From an uncultured Collinsella sp. (lineage in GTDB: Bacteria; Actinomycetota; Coriobacteriia; Coriobacteriales; Coriobacteriaceae), in NCBI GenBank assembly GCA_900547855.1, contig URIK01000004.1:1-36203 (forward strand): 36,203 bases of DNA, in the 5' to 3' direction. The position numbers and the translations under genes are program-made. The notes below the pieces were generated by a model. It had not been told where the DNA came from and ran no database searches. It worked only from the letters and a program-made list of their open reading frames with translations. This document shows positions 15,565-22,743 of this stretch, in pieces. Position 1 is the stretch's first letter. Each line of letters begins with the position of its first letter.

Positions 15565-15580
15565 ACTGGTTCTAACTGGT
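15565..15580. promoter_or_regulatory. Two ACTGGT half-sites spaced 10 bp
   Basis: ACTGGT at 15565-15570 and again at 15575-15580 are direct repeats one helical turn apart. They match half of the GntR-type operator found at 15848 and 20141. Confidence 0.4.
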
Positions 15581-15703
15581 ATTAAGTCAAAAAGACCAAT
15601 TCACATATCTTCACAATGACCTGCAATTTTTCTACACGCTATTTTTAGCCGCCCTGCGTTGTTTAGACACAGGAAAAGACCCGATTTTTTGCCAAAACAT
15701 TTC

Positions 15704-15714
15704 GAAACGGTTTC
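15704..15714. promoter_or_regulatory. LacI/CcpA-like palindrome GAAACGGTTTC
   Basis: GAAAC-G-GTTTC is a perfect palindrome around one base, and flanking TTT/AAA extend it. A second perfect palindrome, AAAACGTTTT, is at 15777-15786. Both look like LacI-family operators in the PTS leader. Confidence 0.4.
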
Positions 15715-15741
15715 AAAACCGCAGGTAGAAGTGTTAACAAC

Positions 15742-15762
15742 CGGTAAACGGTCGATTTATCA
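15742..15762. promoter_or_regulatory. 21-bp element shared with the lacI leader
   Basis: It matches positions 33021-33041 at 20 of 21 bases (core CGGTAAACGG, then GATTTATCA). Part of it recurs at 15524. It lies about 80 bp upstream of the probable PTS -10. Confidence 0.55.
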
Positions 15763-15821
15763 CCGTGAGCGGTGCAAAAACGTTTTACCGTATGAATCAA
15801 CGAAAGCGACCTCTTCTGGGG

Positions 15822-15830
15822 TGATATAGT
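15822..15830 (+). promoter_or_regulatory. Extended -10 promoter for the mannose-family PTS operon
   Basis: TGATATAGT fits the extended -10 pattern TGnTATAnT; no good -35 is seen, as expected for that class. The start of transcription would be near 15837, leaving a ~140-nt leader before EIIA. Confidence 0.5.
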
Positions 15831-15847
15831 GACAACAACACGTCACG

Positions 15848-15876
15848 TGGTTACTACCAGTTTAGAAACCACTGGT
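15848..15876. promoter_or_regulatory. GntR-type operator plus inverted ACCAGT/ACTGGT pair
   Basis: TGGTTACTACCA (15848-15859) is an inverted repeat TGGT-N4-ACCA identical to 20141-20152. It overlaps ACCAGT (15856-15861), which faces ACTGGT (15871-15876). Lying just downstream of the predicted start, it would act as a roadblock operator. The adjacent HutC-type GntR regulator is the obvious candidate to bind it. Confidence 0.6.
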
Positions 15877-15976
15877 CTTCAAAGAACGCTTTCTAAGAAG
15901 CTTTAAGGGCGAGCGCCCGCTGGCTTTCGAAAATCATCGGACTCAGATCGTACACACCTTCGGAAGGGAAATTTGA

Positions 15977-16420
15977 ATGGTTGGCTTTATTCTTACCGGT
16001 CATGGACAGTTCGCACCCGGCCTCGCAAGCGCTATCGCTATGGTTGCTGGCGACCAGCCCGCTTTTACCGTCGTTCCTTTTGAGGGCGACCAGGCTGCTT
16101 CCTACGGTGAGGATCTCCGCGCCGCTATTACTGCCATGCGCGAGGAGTGCGATGGCGTGCTCGTCTTTACCGACCTGCTTGGTGGCACCCCGTTCAACCA
16201 GTCGATGATGATTGCCCAGGATGTCGACAATGTCGAGGTTCTGACCGGCACTAACCTTCCCATGGTTATTGAGCTTCTGTTCCTCCGCGGCAACGCCACG
16301 CTCGCCGAGCTTGGCGAGCAGGCCGTGACCGTTGGCCAGACGGGCATCACCGCCCAGACGGTCGCATCCGTTGCCGGCTCCGAGGAAGAGGATATCTTCG
16401 GCGACGAGGACGGCATCTAA
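15977..16420 (+). CDS. PTS mannose/sorbose-family EIIA component (GalNAc-type system)
   Basis: EIIA accepts phosphate from HPr and passes it to EIIB. The 147-aa protein starts GFILTGHGQFAPGLA, where H9 is the phosphorylated histidine equivalent to His10 of ManX. The family motif FTDLLGGTPFNQS follows at about residues 65-77. The last 12 residues are strongly acidic (EEEDIFGDEDGI). GGAAGGG provides the RBS. Its stop codon overlaps the start of yajC by one base. It is the first gene of a five-gene operon. The substrate is inferred to be an amino sugar such as N-acetylgalactosamine from the following agaS and nagA genes. Confidence 0.92.
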   Translation: MVGFILTGHGQFAPGLASAIAMVAGDQPAFTVVPFEGDQAASYGEDLRAAITAMREECDGVLVFTDLLGGTPFNQSMMIAQDVDNVEVLTGTNLPMVIELLFLRGNATLAELGEQAVTVGQTGITAQTVASVAGSEEEDIFGDEDGI

Positions 16421-16701
16421 TGGCCGATTTCGGAGCCAACGTCCTGAGCTCCTCGGTCGCCCTTTTAGGCCTGCTTGCCATCATGGGCTTGATTTACACC
16501 ATCTGGTCGCAAATCAACATGAAGAAGAAGCAGAAGTACTTCAAGGAGCTGCACACCGAGCTCAAGCCGGGTCAGGAGGTTCTTTTCGCCGGCGGTATCT
16601 ACGGAACCGTCAAAGGCATCGAAGGCGAGAAGGTCCAGATCAAAGTCCGATCCGGGGCCGTCGTAGATGTTTCGCGTTACGCGATTCAGGAGATCAAGTA
16701 A
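16420..16701 (+). CDS. yajC: YajC-family membrane protein inside the PTS operon
   Basis: A 93-aa protein with one membrane helix (~10-28, SVALLGLLAIMGLIYTIWS), a Lys-rich segment, and the small beta domain typical of YajC (LKPGQEVLFAGGIYGTVKGIEGEKVQIKV). YajC normally accompanies SecDF. Here it is translationally coupled to EIIA (ATGA-type overlap) and followed by EIIB. A yajC-like gene also sits in the amino-sugar/hyaluronate PTS operon of Streptococcus pneumoniae, so the linkage is recurrent, though its meaning is unknown. It could help insert or stabilise the EIIC/EIID membrane pair; that is inference. Confidence 0.85.
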   Translation: MADFGANVLSSSVALLGLLAIMGLIYTIWSQINMKKKQKYFKELHTELKPGQEVLFAGGIYGTVKGIEGEKVQIKVRSGAVVDVSRYAIQEIK

Positions 16702-16737
16702 CTGTCGTCAGCAAATAACGAAAGGAAGCTGATCAAC

Positions 16738-17220
16738 ATGGCAGAACCCAACATTCTTCTTACCCGCATCGATAACCGACTGGTTCATGGTCAGGTTGCC
16801 ACCCAGTGGAACTCCACTCTGGGCTCCAACCTCATCCTCGTCGCCAACGACGACGTGGCGACCAACACCATGCGCCAGAACCTCATGAAGATGGCCGCTC
16901 CCGCCGGCGTCGCTACGCGTTTCTTCTCTCTGCAGAAGACCATCGACGTCATTGGCAAGGCGAGCCCGCGCCAGAAGATCTTCATCGTGGCCGAAACACC
17001 GGAAGACGTGCTTACGCTCGTCAAGGGCGGTGTGCCTATAAAGAAGGTAAACATCGGCAACATGCACATGTCGGAAGGAAAGCGCCAAGTCGCCACCTCC
17101 GTCGCAGTTAACGACGAGGATGTCGCTGCGTTTAAAGAGCTGCAGGAATTGGGGGTGGAGTTGGAGATCAGGCGCGTTCCGAGCACGCCTGTTGAGGACA
17201 CGAGCAAGCTCTTCTCGTAA
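16738..17220 (+). CDS. PTS mannose/sorbose-family EIIB component
   Basis: EIIB transfers phosphate from EIIA to the incoming sugar. The 160-aa protein has ILLTRIDNRLVHGQVATQW with the phosphorylatable H17. The other family blocks are also present: NDDVATN, RFFSLQK, and VKGGVPIKKVNIGNMH. Residue identity at the catalytic loop is fully canonical, in contrast to the paralogue at 26524-27006. The RBS AAAGGAAG lies in the 36-nt gap after yajC. Confidence 0.93.
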   Translation: MAEPNILLTRIDNRLVHGQVATQWNSTLGSNLILVANDDVATNTMRQNLMKMAAPAGVATRFFSLQKTIDVIGKASPRQKIFIVAETPEDVLTLVKGGVPIKKVNIGNMHMSEGKRQVATSVAVNDEDVAAFKELQELGVELEIRRVPSTPVEDTSKLFS

Positions 17221-17237
17221 TCCTCGTGATCCACGTT

Positions 17238-17257
17238 GTCAGGAGTGAAACCCTGAC
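17238..17257 (+). promoter_or_regulatory. Intercistronic hairpin between EIIB and EIIC
   Basis: GTCAGG (17238-17243) pairs with CCTGAC (17252-17257). It is in the 90-nt gap, the longest inside the operon, and has no T-run. It may set relative EIIB/EIIC levels through mRNA processing. Confidence 0.4.
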
Positions 17258-17310
17258 GTTCTGTACGTGATATCCAAAGTGCGTACATTCATTTTGAAAG
17301 GAGGAGCAAG

Positions 17311-18111
17311 ATGGAATACTCGATCATCCAGATCGCTCTGGTCTTCGTCGTCACGTTCATCGCGGCAATCGACCAGTTTGACTTCCTCGAGTCTCTCTAT
17401 CAGCCCATCGTCACCGGCGCCGTCATCGGTCTTATCCTTGGCGACCTCAACACCGGTCTTCTCGTGGGTGGTACTTATCAGCTCATGACGATCGGCAACA
17501 TGCCGATTGGAGGCGCTCAGCCGCCTAACGCCGTCATTGGCGGCATCATGGCAGCCATTCTCGCTATCGCTACGGGTCTCGAGCCCAACGCGGCAGTCGG
17601 CCTTGCCATTCCGTTCGCTCTGCTTGGTCAGCTCGGCGTTACCCTGGTCTTCACGCTTATGTCCCCGCTTATGTCCACGGCCGATAACATGGCTCATAAC
17701 GCGGACACCAAGGGCATCGAGCGCCTGAACTACTTCGCCATGGCTCTGCTCGGCCTGATCTTCGCTGTCGTCGTCACCCTGTTCTTCATCGCTGGCGCTA
17801 CCATTGGTCAGACCATCGCTTCCGCCATCCCGACTTGGCTGCAGACCGGTCTGTCCGCTGCAGGCGGCATGATGCGCTTCGTCGGCTTCGCCGTCCTGCT
17901 CAAGGTTATGATGAACCGCGATATGTGGGGCTTCTTCCTCATGGGCTTTGGCCTCGCGCTCATCACCGTTGCCAACGATTCGCTGGCAACCCCTGCTCTG
18001 CTCATCCTCGCTCTCATCGGCTTCGGCATCGCTTTCTGGGACTTCCAGCAGCAGACCGAGCTGAAGGGTGCAGCTGTTTCTGACGGAGGTGACTTCGAAG
18101 ATGGCATCTAA
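17311..18111 (+). CDS. PTS mannose/sorbose-family EIIC component
   Basis: A 266-aa polytopic membrane permease subunit. The family signature AAIDQFDFLESLYQPIVTGAVIG is near the N-terminus. GGTYQLMTIGNMPIGGAQPPNAVIGG forms the sugar-site re-entrant region. Six to seven further hydrophobic segments follow. An excellent RBS (AAAGGAGGAG) precedes the ATG. The 3' end overlaps EIID by 11 nt. The GGAQPPN wording resembles the GalNAc/galactosamine (Aga) class rather than ManY, but that is by eye only. Confidence 0.92.
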   Translation: MEYSIIQIALVFVVTFIAAIDQFDFLESLYQPIVTGAVIGLILGDLNTGLLVGGTYQLMTIGNMPIGGAQPPNAVIGGIMAAILAIATGLEPNAAVGLAIPFALLGQLGVTLVFTLMSPLMSTADNMAHNADTKGIERLNYFAMALLGLIFAVVVTLFFIAGATIGQTIASAIPTWLQTGLSAAGGMMRFVGFAVLLKVMMNRDMWGFFLMGFGLALITVANDSLATPALLILALIGFGIAFWDFQQQTELKGAAVSDGGDFEDGI

Positions 18112-19183
18112 TGAGTATGTGATCCCGGAGCACTACGAGGATCTCACTCCTGCTCCGCAGCTCGACCAGAAGACCCTCAACAAGATGGCTTGGCGCTCCT
18201 GCTTCCTGCAGGCCTCGTTCAACTACGAGCGTATGCAGGCCGCTGGCTGGCTCTACTCCATCATCCCTGGTCTGGAGAAGATCCACACCAACAAGAACGA
18301 CCTCGCGGCTTCCATGAGCCACAACCTGGAGTTCTTCAACACCCACCCGTTCCTCGTCACCTTTGTTATGGGCATCGTGCTTTCGCTCGAGCAGAACAAG
18401 GTTGACATCCCCACGATCCGCGCCGTCCGCGTCGCCGCAATGGGCCCGCTCGGTGGTATCGGTGACGCCCTGTTCTGGCTGACGCTCGTGCCTATCACGG
18501 CCGGCATCACCTCCAACATGGCCATCAACGGCAACGCTGCTGCGCCGATCATCTTCCTGGTGATCTTCAACGCTGTCCAGTTCGCTCTGCGCTTCTGGCT
18601 CATGAACTGGTCCTACAAGCTTGGCACCAGCGCTATTGACGCTCTGACCGCCAACATGCAGGCCTTCACGCGTGCCGCTTCCATCATGGGCGTCTTCGTC
18701 GTCGGTTGCCTGGTCGTCACCATGGGTGGCACCCAGATCAACCTCCAGATCCCCAACGGCACCACCCGTGGTCTCTCCGCTACTACCGTGATCGTCTCCG
18801 AGAAGGAGGCCGAGAACTTCACCGGTATGGAGGGCATCGATACCGAGACCGCTGAGGCCGGTACCATCGCCATGACCGATAAGGACGGCAACGCCCTTAC
18901 CGCTTCCGATGCCGACGGCAACGCTGTCGAGTGCGGCGTCACCGATCTGGGCAACGGCATGGAGTCCGTGACCTACGGCACCGTTACCGAGGATCCGGTC
19001 AACTTCTCTGTTGCCGACACCCTCAACACCATCGTCCCGAAGCTCGTCCCGCTTATGCTTACGCTGCTGCTTTACTACATGTTCGCTAAGCACAGCTGGA
19101 CCCCGACCAAGGGCATTCTCCTGCTCTTCGTCCTTGGCATCCTGGGCGCTGGCCCGCTTGGTCTCTGGCCGAGCATCTGGTAA
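18101..19183 (+). CDS. PTS mannose/sorbose-family EIID component with enlarged loop
   Basis: EIID pairs with EIIC in the membrane. The 360-aa protein starts at ATG 18101, with GGAGGTGA 8 nt upstream inside EIIC. Family blocks are clear: WRSCFLQASFNYERMQAAGW, HPFLVTFVMGIVLSLEQNK, RVAAMGPLGGIGDALFWLT, and the C-terminal LNTIVPKLVPLMLTLLLYYM. Most EIID proteins are about 270-300 aa. The excess lies at about residues 215-300, a hydrophilic segment with repeated DGNA-type turns (TDKDGNALTASDADGNAVE) inserted between membrane helices. The loop probably faces outward and could bind ligand. The terminator follows directly. Confidence 0.92.
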   Translation: MASNEYVIPEHYEDLTPAPQLDQKTLNKMAWRSCFLQASFNYERMQAAGWLYSIIPGLEKIHTNKNDLAASMSHNLEFFNTHPFLVTFVMGIVLSLEQNKVDIPTIRAVRVAAMGPLGGIGDALFWLTLVPITAGITSNMAINGNAAAPIIFLVIFNAVQFALRFWLMNWSYKLGTSAIDALTANMQAFTRAASIMGVFVVGCLVVTMGGTQINLQIPNGTTRGLSATTVIVSEKEAENFTGMEGIDTETAEAGTIAMTDKDGNALTASDADGNAVECGVTDLGNGMESVTYGTVTEDPVNFSVADTLNTIVPKLVPLMLTLLLYYMFAKHSWTPTKGILLLFVLGILGAGPLGLWPSIW

Positions 19184-19196
19184 GGCTCTAGCTTGA

Positions 19197-19225
19197 GGGG
19201 TGTGTCCCTACGCGGCTCACACCCC
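19197..19225 (+). terminator. Hairpin preceding the PTS operon terminator
   Basis: GGGGTGTG (19197-19204) pairs with CACACCCC (19218-19225), without a T-run. The main terminator is 25 nt further on. Confidence 0.5.
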
Positions 19226-19249
19226 GACCCCTTAAGCCATGTGTATGTT

Positions 19250-19288
19250 AAAAGCCGCGTGCTCGAAAGAGCGCGCGGCTTTTGTTTT
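19250..19288 (+). terminator. Rho-independent terminator of the PTS operon
   Basis: AAAAGCCGCG plus GCTC pair with GAGC plus CGCGGCTTTT around GAAA, followed by TGTTTTCTT. It separates the PTS genes from gntR. Confidence 0.93.
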
Positions 19289-19368
19289 CTTAATGATTCG
19301 GGTGTGGCAGACAGATAATGCATAACACCCTAGGTAGTTAGCCGAATTCGAGCAAAAGGGAGGATAGG

Positions 19369-20100
19369 ATGGCGATCGGAGCGCGTAAACAACCGCTGTA
19401 CGATCAGCTGGTCGATATTCTGACCGAAAAGATTGACCATGAATATCGCGCCGGTGACATGATTCCTTCCGAGCGCGAACTTTCGGAGCGCTATGGTCTC
19501 TCGCGCACTACGGTACGCCTGGCTCTGCAGGAACTGGAGCGTTTAGGACTGGTGGTTCGGCAGCACGGTCGCGGTACCTTTGTGACCGACCGCTCGGCAA
19601 AGGCAACCAATCTTATGCAGTCCTACAGCTTTACCGAGCAGATGCGCGCGATGGGTCGCGACCCCGAGACCACGATTCTCGATTTTTGCGAGATGGAGGC
19701 CGATAAGAATCTGGCTGAGCATATGGGATTGCGTATCGGTGATCGCATTTTTAAGCTCAAGCGTCTTCGTTCTGCCGACAACATGCCCATGATGGTCGAA
19801 CGCAGCTATCTACCGGTTCGTCAATTTCTATCCCTAAAGCGACCACTGCTAGAGCGTAAGCCGCTTTACGATGTGATTGAGCAAGACTTTCAGCAAAAGA
19901 TACGCGTGGCCGAAGAGGAGTTCTATGCGAGCATAGCCCGTCCCACCGATGCTCACCTTTTGGGAATTGTCGAGGGCTCGCCTGTGCTCGACTTGGTCAG
20001 GACTACGTATAACGAGTCAAACGAGGTTGTGGAGTATACACTCTCGGTTGCTCGTGCCGATCAGTTTAAATACAAGGTTTACCACCAGCGCAGCAACTAG
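19369..20100 (+). CDS. GntR-family (HutC subfamily) regulator of the amino-sugar locus
   Basis: The 243-aa regulator has an N-terminal winged helix (QPLYDQLVDILTEKI, PSERELSERYGLSRTTVRLA, RQHGRGTFV) and a C-terminal UTRA ligand domain (~80-235). The UTRA domain is of the kind that senses phosphorylated sugars in NagR, DasR and AgaR-type proteins. The RBS AAAAGGGAGG precedes the ATG. It sits between the PTS operon and agaS, both preceded by TGGTTACTACCA. That sequence resembles the TGGT...ACCA core of known HutC-type operators. It is therefore likely the local repressor, relieved by an amino-sugar phosphate. The effector is inferred. Confidence 0.88.
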   Translation: MAIGARKQPLYDQLVDILTEKIDHEYRAGDMIPSERELSERYGLSRTTVRLALQELERLGLVVRQHGRGTFVTDRSAKATNLMQSYSFTEQMRAMGRDPETTILDFCEMEADKNLAEHMGLRIGDRIFKLKRLRSADNMPMMVERSYLPVRQFLSLKRPLLERKPLYDVIEQDFQQKIRVAEEEFYASIARPTDAHLLGIVEGSPVLDLVRTTYNESNEVVEYTLSVARADQFKYKVYHQRSN

Positions 20101-20139
20101 TGTTTGCATCGTTTCCTTATGGTGATTCTTTGCATTTAA

Positions 20140-20153
20140 CTGGTTACTACCAG
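20140..20153. promoter_or_regulatory. GntR-type operator CTGGTTACTACCAG upstream of agaS
   Basis: A perfect inverted repeat CTGGT-N4-ACCAG. It would cover the -35 zone of the promoter whose -10 TATAAT lies at 20170-20175, so a bound repressor would block RNA polymerase. The 12-bp core is identical to 15848-15859. Confidence 0.65.
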
Positions 20154-20169
20154 ATAACCAACCGAAGTG

Positions 20170-20175
20170 TATAAT
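20170..20175 (+). promoter_or_regulatory. -10 element (TATAAT) for agaS
   Basis: A consensus TATAAT lies about 40 nt before the agaS start codon; no clear -35 hexamer is present because the operator occupies that position. Confidence 0.6.
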
Positions 20176-20214
20176 TGCACGTCAGAGGATTACTTCTAGA
20201 GAGAGGTATTAGAA

Positions 20215-21381
20215 ATGTTCGAGAAGAGTGTCGAGGAGCTCACCGAGCTCGGCGCCCAGATCACCACGGCCGAGATTGCTCAGCAGCCCGAGCTTTGGCG
20301 CGATACGCTCAACATCTATCGCGAGAACAAGGAGGCCATCGAGGCCTTCCTGGCCGAGGCTCGCGCTATGGGCGAGGGTCGTTTGTCCGTTGTCTTCACC
20401 GGTGCCGGTACGTCCGACTACGTTGGCGATACCTGCGCCCCGTACCTGCGTCACGCTGGCAACACTGATCTCTACGACTTTAAGCCCATCGCCACGACCG
20501 ACATCGTGAGCGCCCCGCGCGACTTCCTGCGCGCCGAGGATCCCACGCTCGTGGTTTCCTTTGCCCGCTCTGGCAACAGCCCCGAGAGCCTTGCCGCCGT
20601 TGCCGTTGCCAAGGAGCTCGTCCACAACGTCAAGTTCCTCAACATCACCTGCGCTCCCGAGGGCAAGCTTGCCGTCGAGTCTGCCGATGATCCCAATGCG
20701 CTGACGCTGCTCATTCCGCGCGCCAACGACAAGGGCTTCGCCATGACCGGTTCTTATTCCTGCATGACCCTGCTCTCCACCCTTATTTTCGACACTGCCT
20801 CTGACGAGCAGAAGGCCGAGTGGGTCGAGACCATCGCCAAGATGGGCGAGGAGGTCATCTCCCGTGAGCCCGAGATCGCCGATTACCTGGCTGGCGACTT
20901 CAACCGCGTGACCTACTTGGGTTCTGGCTCCTTCGGTGGTCTTGCCCAGGAGAGCCAGCTCAAGATCCTCGAGCTCGCTCACGGTCTGGTTGCTACTTCC
21001 TATGACACCTCCATGGGCTATCGTCACGGACCTAAGTCCTTCGTCGACGATAAGACGCTCGTCTTCGTGTTCGTCAACAACGACGCCTACACCCGTCAGT
21101 ACGACATCGACATCCTCAACGAGATCGGTGGCGACGAGATCGCTCAGCACACCATCGCCGTTCAGCAGGATGGCGCTACCGTCTACGAGGGCGAGTCTTT
21201 CACCTTTAAGGGCTACGAGGCGCTTCCCGAGGGTTACCTTGCTCTGCCGTTCGTGATGTTTGCCCAGGCTATCAGCCTGCTCAACTCCGTGCGCGTGGGC
21301 AACACGCCCGATACGCCGAGCCCCACCGGCACGGTCAACCGCGTGGTTAAGGGCGTGACGATTCACCCCTTCACCGCTTAA
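20215..21381 (+). CDS. agaS: SIS-domain sugar isomerase AgaS (galactosamine-6-phosphate deaminase/isomerase)
   Basis: The 388-aa length and layout match AgaS, which converts galactosamine-6-phosphate to tagatose-6-phosphate plus ammonia. Two SIS domains are visible. The first has FTGAGTSDYVGDTCAPYL and VVSFARSGNSPESLAAV. The second has YLGSGSFGGLAQESQLKILE and SMGYRHGPKSFVDD. The RBS GAGAGG precedes the ATG. The promoter overlaps the GntR-type operator. A terminator separates it from nagA. The product feeds the tagatose-6-phosphate kinase gene lacC downstream. A glucosamine-specific or fructosamine-type role is less likely because of length and context, but cannot be excluded from sequence alone. 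Confidence 0.9.
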   Translation: MFEKSVEELTELGAQITTAEIAQQPELWRDTLNIYRENKEAIEAFLAEARAMGEGRLSVVFTGAGTSDYVGDTCAPYLRHAGNTDLYDFKPIATTDIVSAPRDFLRAEDPTLVVSFARSGNSPESLAAVAVAKELVHNVKFLNITCAPEGKLAVESADDPNALTLLIPRANDKGFAMTGSYSCMTLLSTLIFDTASDEQKAEWVETIAKMGEEVISREPEIADYLAGDFNRVTYLGSGSFGGLAQESQLKILELAHGLVATSYDTSMGYRHGPKSFVDDKTLVFVFVNNDAYTRQYDIDILNEIGGDEIAQHTIAVQQDGATVYEGESFTFKGYEALPEGYLALPFVMFAQAISLLNSVRVGNTPDTPSPTGTVNRVVKGVTIHPFTA

Positions 21382-21399
21382 TCGCGTCCCCCTGTAAGG

Positions 21400-21436
21400 G
21401 CGCCCGTCCGCTCATAACGGCGGGCGGGCGCTTTTT
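21400..21436 (+). terminator. Rho-independent terminator of agaS
   Basis: GCGCCCGTCCG (21400-21410) pairs with CGGGCGGGCGC (21421-21431), with one G-U pair, followed by TTTTTGTTTT. Confidence 0.92.
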
Positions 21437-21498
21437 GTTTTACGTGAGCTGGGTATAAGCATCACCACAGTCAACTGCTTTAGAAGCGAGGAGTGCAT

Positions 21499-22668
21499 AT
21501 GAGCACGTACGCAATTAAGGCTGACAAGTTCTTCTTGCCGGCAGGCCCGCAACTGGGCGGCTATCTTATGGTCGAGGATGGCGTTTTTGGCGCCTGGCAG
21601 GCCGACGAGCCCTCTTGCGAGATTAAGGACTACACGGGATCGTGGATCGCACCAGGTATGGTCGATACTCACATCCATGGCTTCTATAACCACTCGACTA
21701 CCGATAACGATCCCGAGGGCATTGATATCAGCTCGACCGAGCTCGCCCGTCGCGGTACCACCAGCTGGCTGCCCACGACGTTCACCGATGGCGTCGAGCA
21801 GATCAAGGATGCCTGCGCCGCCATCGCTCAGGCGGACGAGGGTCGCGGCCCCGACTTCTGCGGTGCACGCATTCAGGGCATCTACCTGGAGGGCCCCTTC
21901 TTTACCATGAAGCACGTGGGCGCGCAGAACCCCGCTTATCTTATCGATCCCTCCGAGGAGGTCTTCGATCAGTGGCAGGAGGCTGCGGGTGGTCGCATCG
22001 TTAAGAGCGCCATGGCGGCCGAGCGCGACGGTGCCGCTGCTTATGCGGCCGCTCTGAACGCCAAGGGTGTGGTGACCAGCATCGGTCACTCCGACGCCAC
22101 CTACGATGAGTGCATCGCCGCCATCAACGCCGGTGCCAGCTGCTTTACGCATACCTATAACGGCCAGCGCGGGCTGCATCACCGTGAGCCCGGTGTCGTG
22201 GGCGCTGCCATGTCCACGCCCGAGACCTACGCCGAGATCATCTGTGACGGCAAGCACGTAAACCCTGCCGCCATCAAGGCGCTGCTGCAGGCAAAGGGCT
22301 GGCAGCACACGGTGCTCATCACCGACTGCCTGGGTTGCGGCGGCATGCCCGAGGGCAGCTACACCAGTGGTGGCATGGACGTCATCATGAAGGACAACCT
22401 GTGCTGGCTCGCCGACGGCAAGAGCATTGCCGGCTCGGTGCTCACGCTTGCCCAGGGCGTCAAGAACATCGTCGACTGGGGCATCGCCAGCGCCGATATC
22501 GCCATTCGCATGGCAACCGAGGTGCCGGCACGCTCCGCGCACATCGAGGATAAGTGCGGCAGCATCATGCCGGGTCGCGACGCCGACTTTGTCGTGTTCG
22601 ACCATGAGCTCACCCTCGTCGAGACGTATGTTGGCGGCCAGAGCGTCGGCAACGCCTTTACCGAGTAA
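21499..22668 (+). CDS. nagA: N-acetylhexosamine-6-phosphate deacetylase (NagA/AgaA type)
   Basis: It removes the acetyl group from N-acetylglucosamine-6-P or N-acetylgalactosamine-6-P. The 389-aa amidohydrolase has the metal-site D-T-H-I-H-G motif, the LEGPF glutamate block, GHSDATYDEC, FTHTYNGQRGLHHREPG, the catalytic Asp in LITDC, and the C-terminal GSIMPGRDADFVVFD. ATG 21499 is chosen (GAGGAG 5 nt upstream); GTG 21493 is in frame. Next to agaS it most likely acts on GalNAc-6-P, although this family is often promiscuous. A 43-codon copy of its C-terminus recurs at 25398-25526. Confidence 0.92.
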   Translation: MSTYAIKADKFFLPAGPQLGGYLMVEDGVFGAWQADEPSCEIKDYTGSWIAPGMVDTHIHGFYNHSTTDNDPEGIDISSTELARRGTTSWLPTTFTDGVEQIKDACAAIAQADEGRGPDFCGARIQGIYLEGPFFTMKHVGAQNPAYLIDPSEEVFDQWQEAAGGRIVKSAMAAERDGAAAYAAALNAKGVVTSIGHSDATYDECIAAINAGASCFTHTYNGQRGLHHREPGVVGAAMSTPETYAEIICDGKHVNPAAIKALLQAKGWQHTVLITDCLGCGGMPEGSYTSGGMDVIMKDNLCWLADGKSIAGSVLTLAQGVKNIVDWGIASADIAIRMATEVPARSAHIEDKCGSIMPGRDADFVVFDHELTLVETYVGGQSVGNAFTE

Positions 22669-22674
22669 CGATAG

Positions 22675-22712
22675 AAAAAGACGGCGGGCCCGAATCTGCT
22701 CGGACCCGCCGT
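22675..22712 (-). terminator. Terminator of the flavodoxin gene
   Basis: ACGGCGGGCCCGA (22681-22693) pairs with TCGGACCCGCCGT (22700-22712). The adjacent AAAAA on the plus strand becomes a T-run for minus-strand transcripts. The stem could also stop nagA transcripts weakly. Confidence 0.8.
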
Positions 22713-22743
22713 ATGGGTTAAATGCTCAAAAGCACCTTAACAG

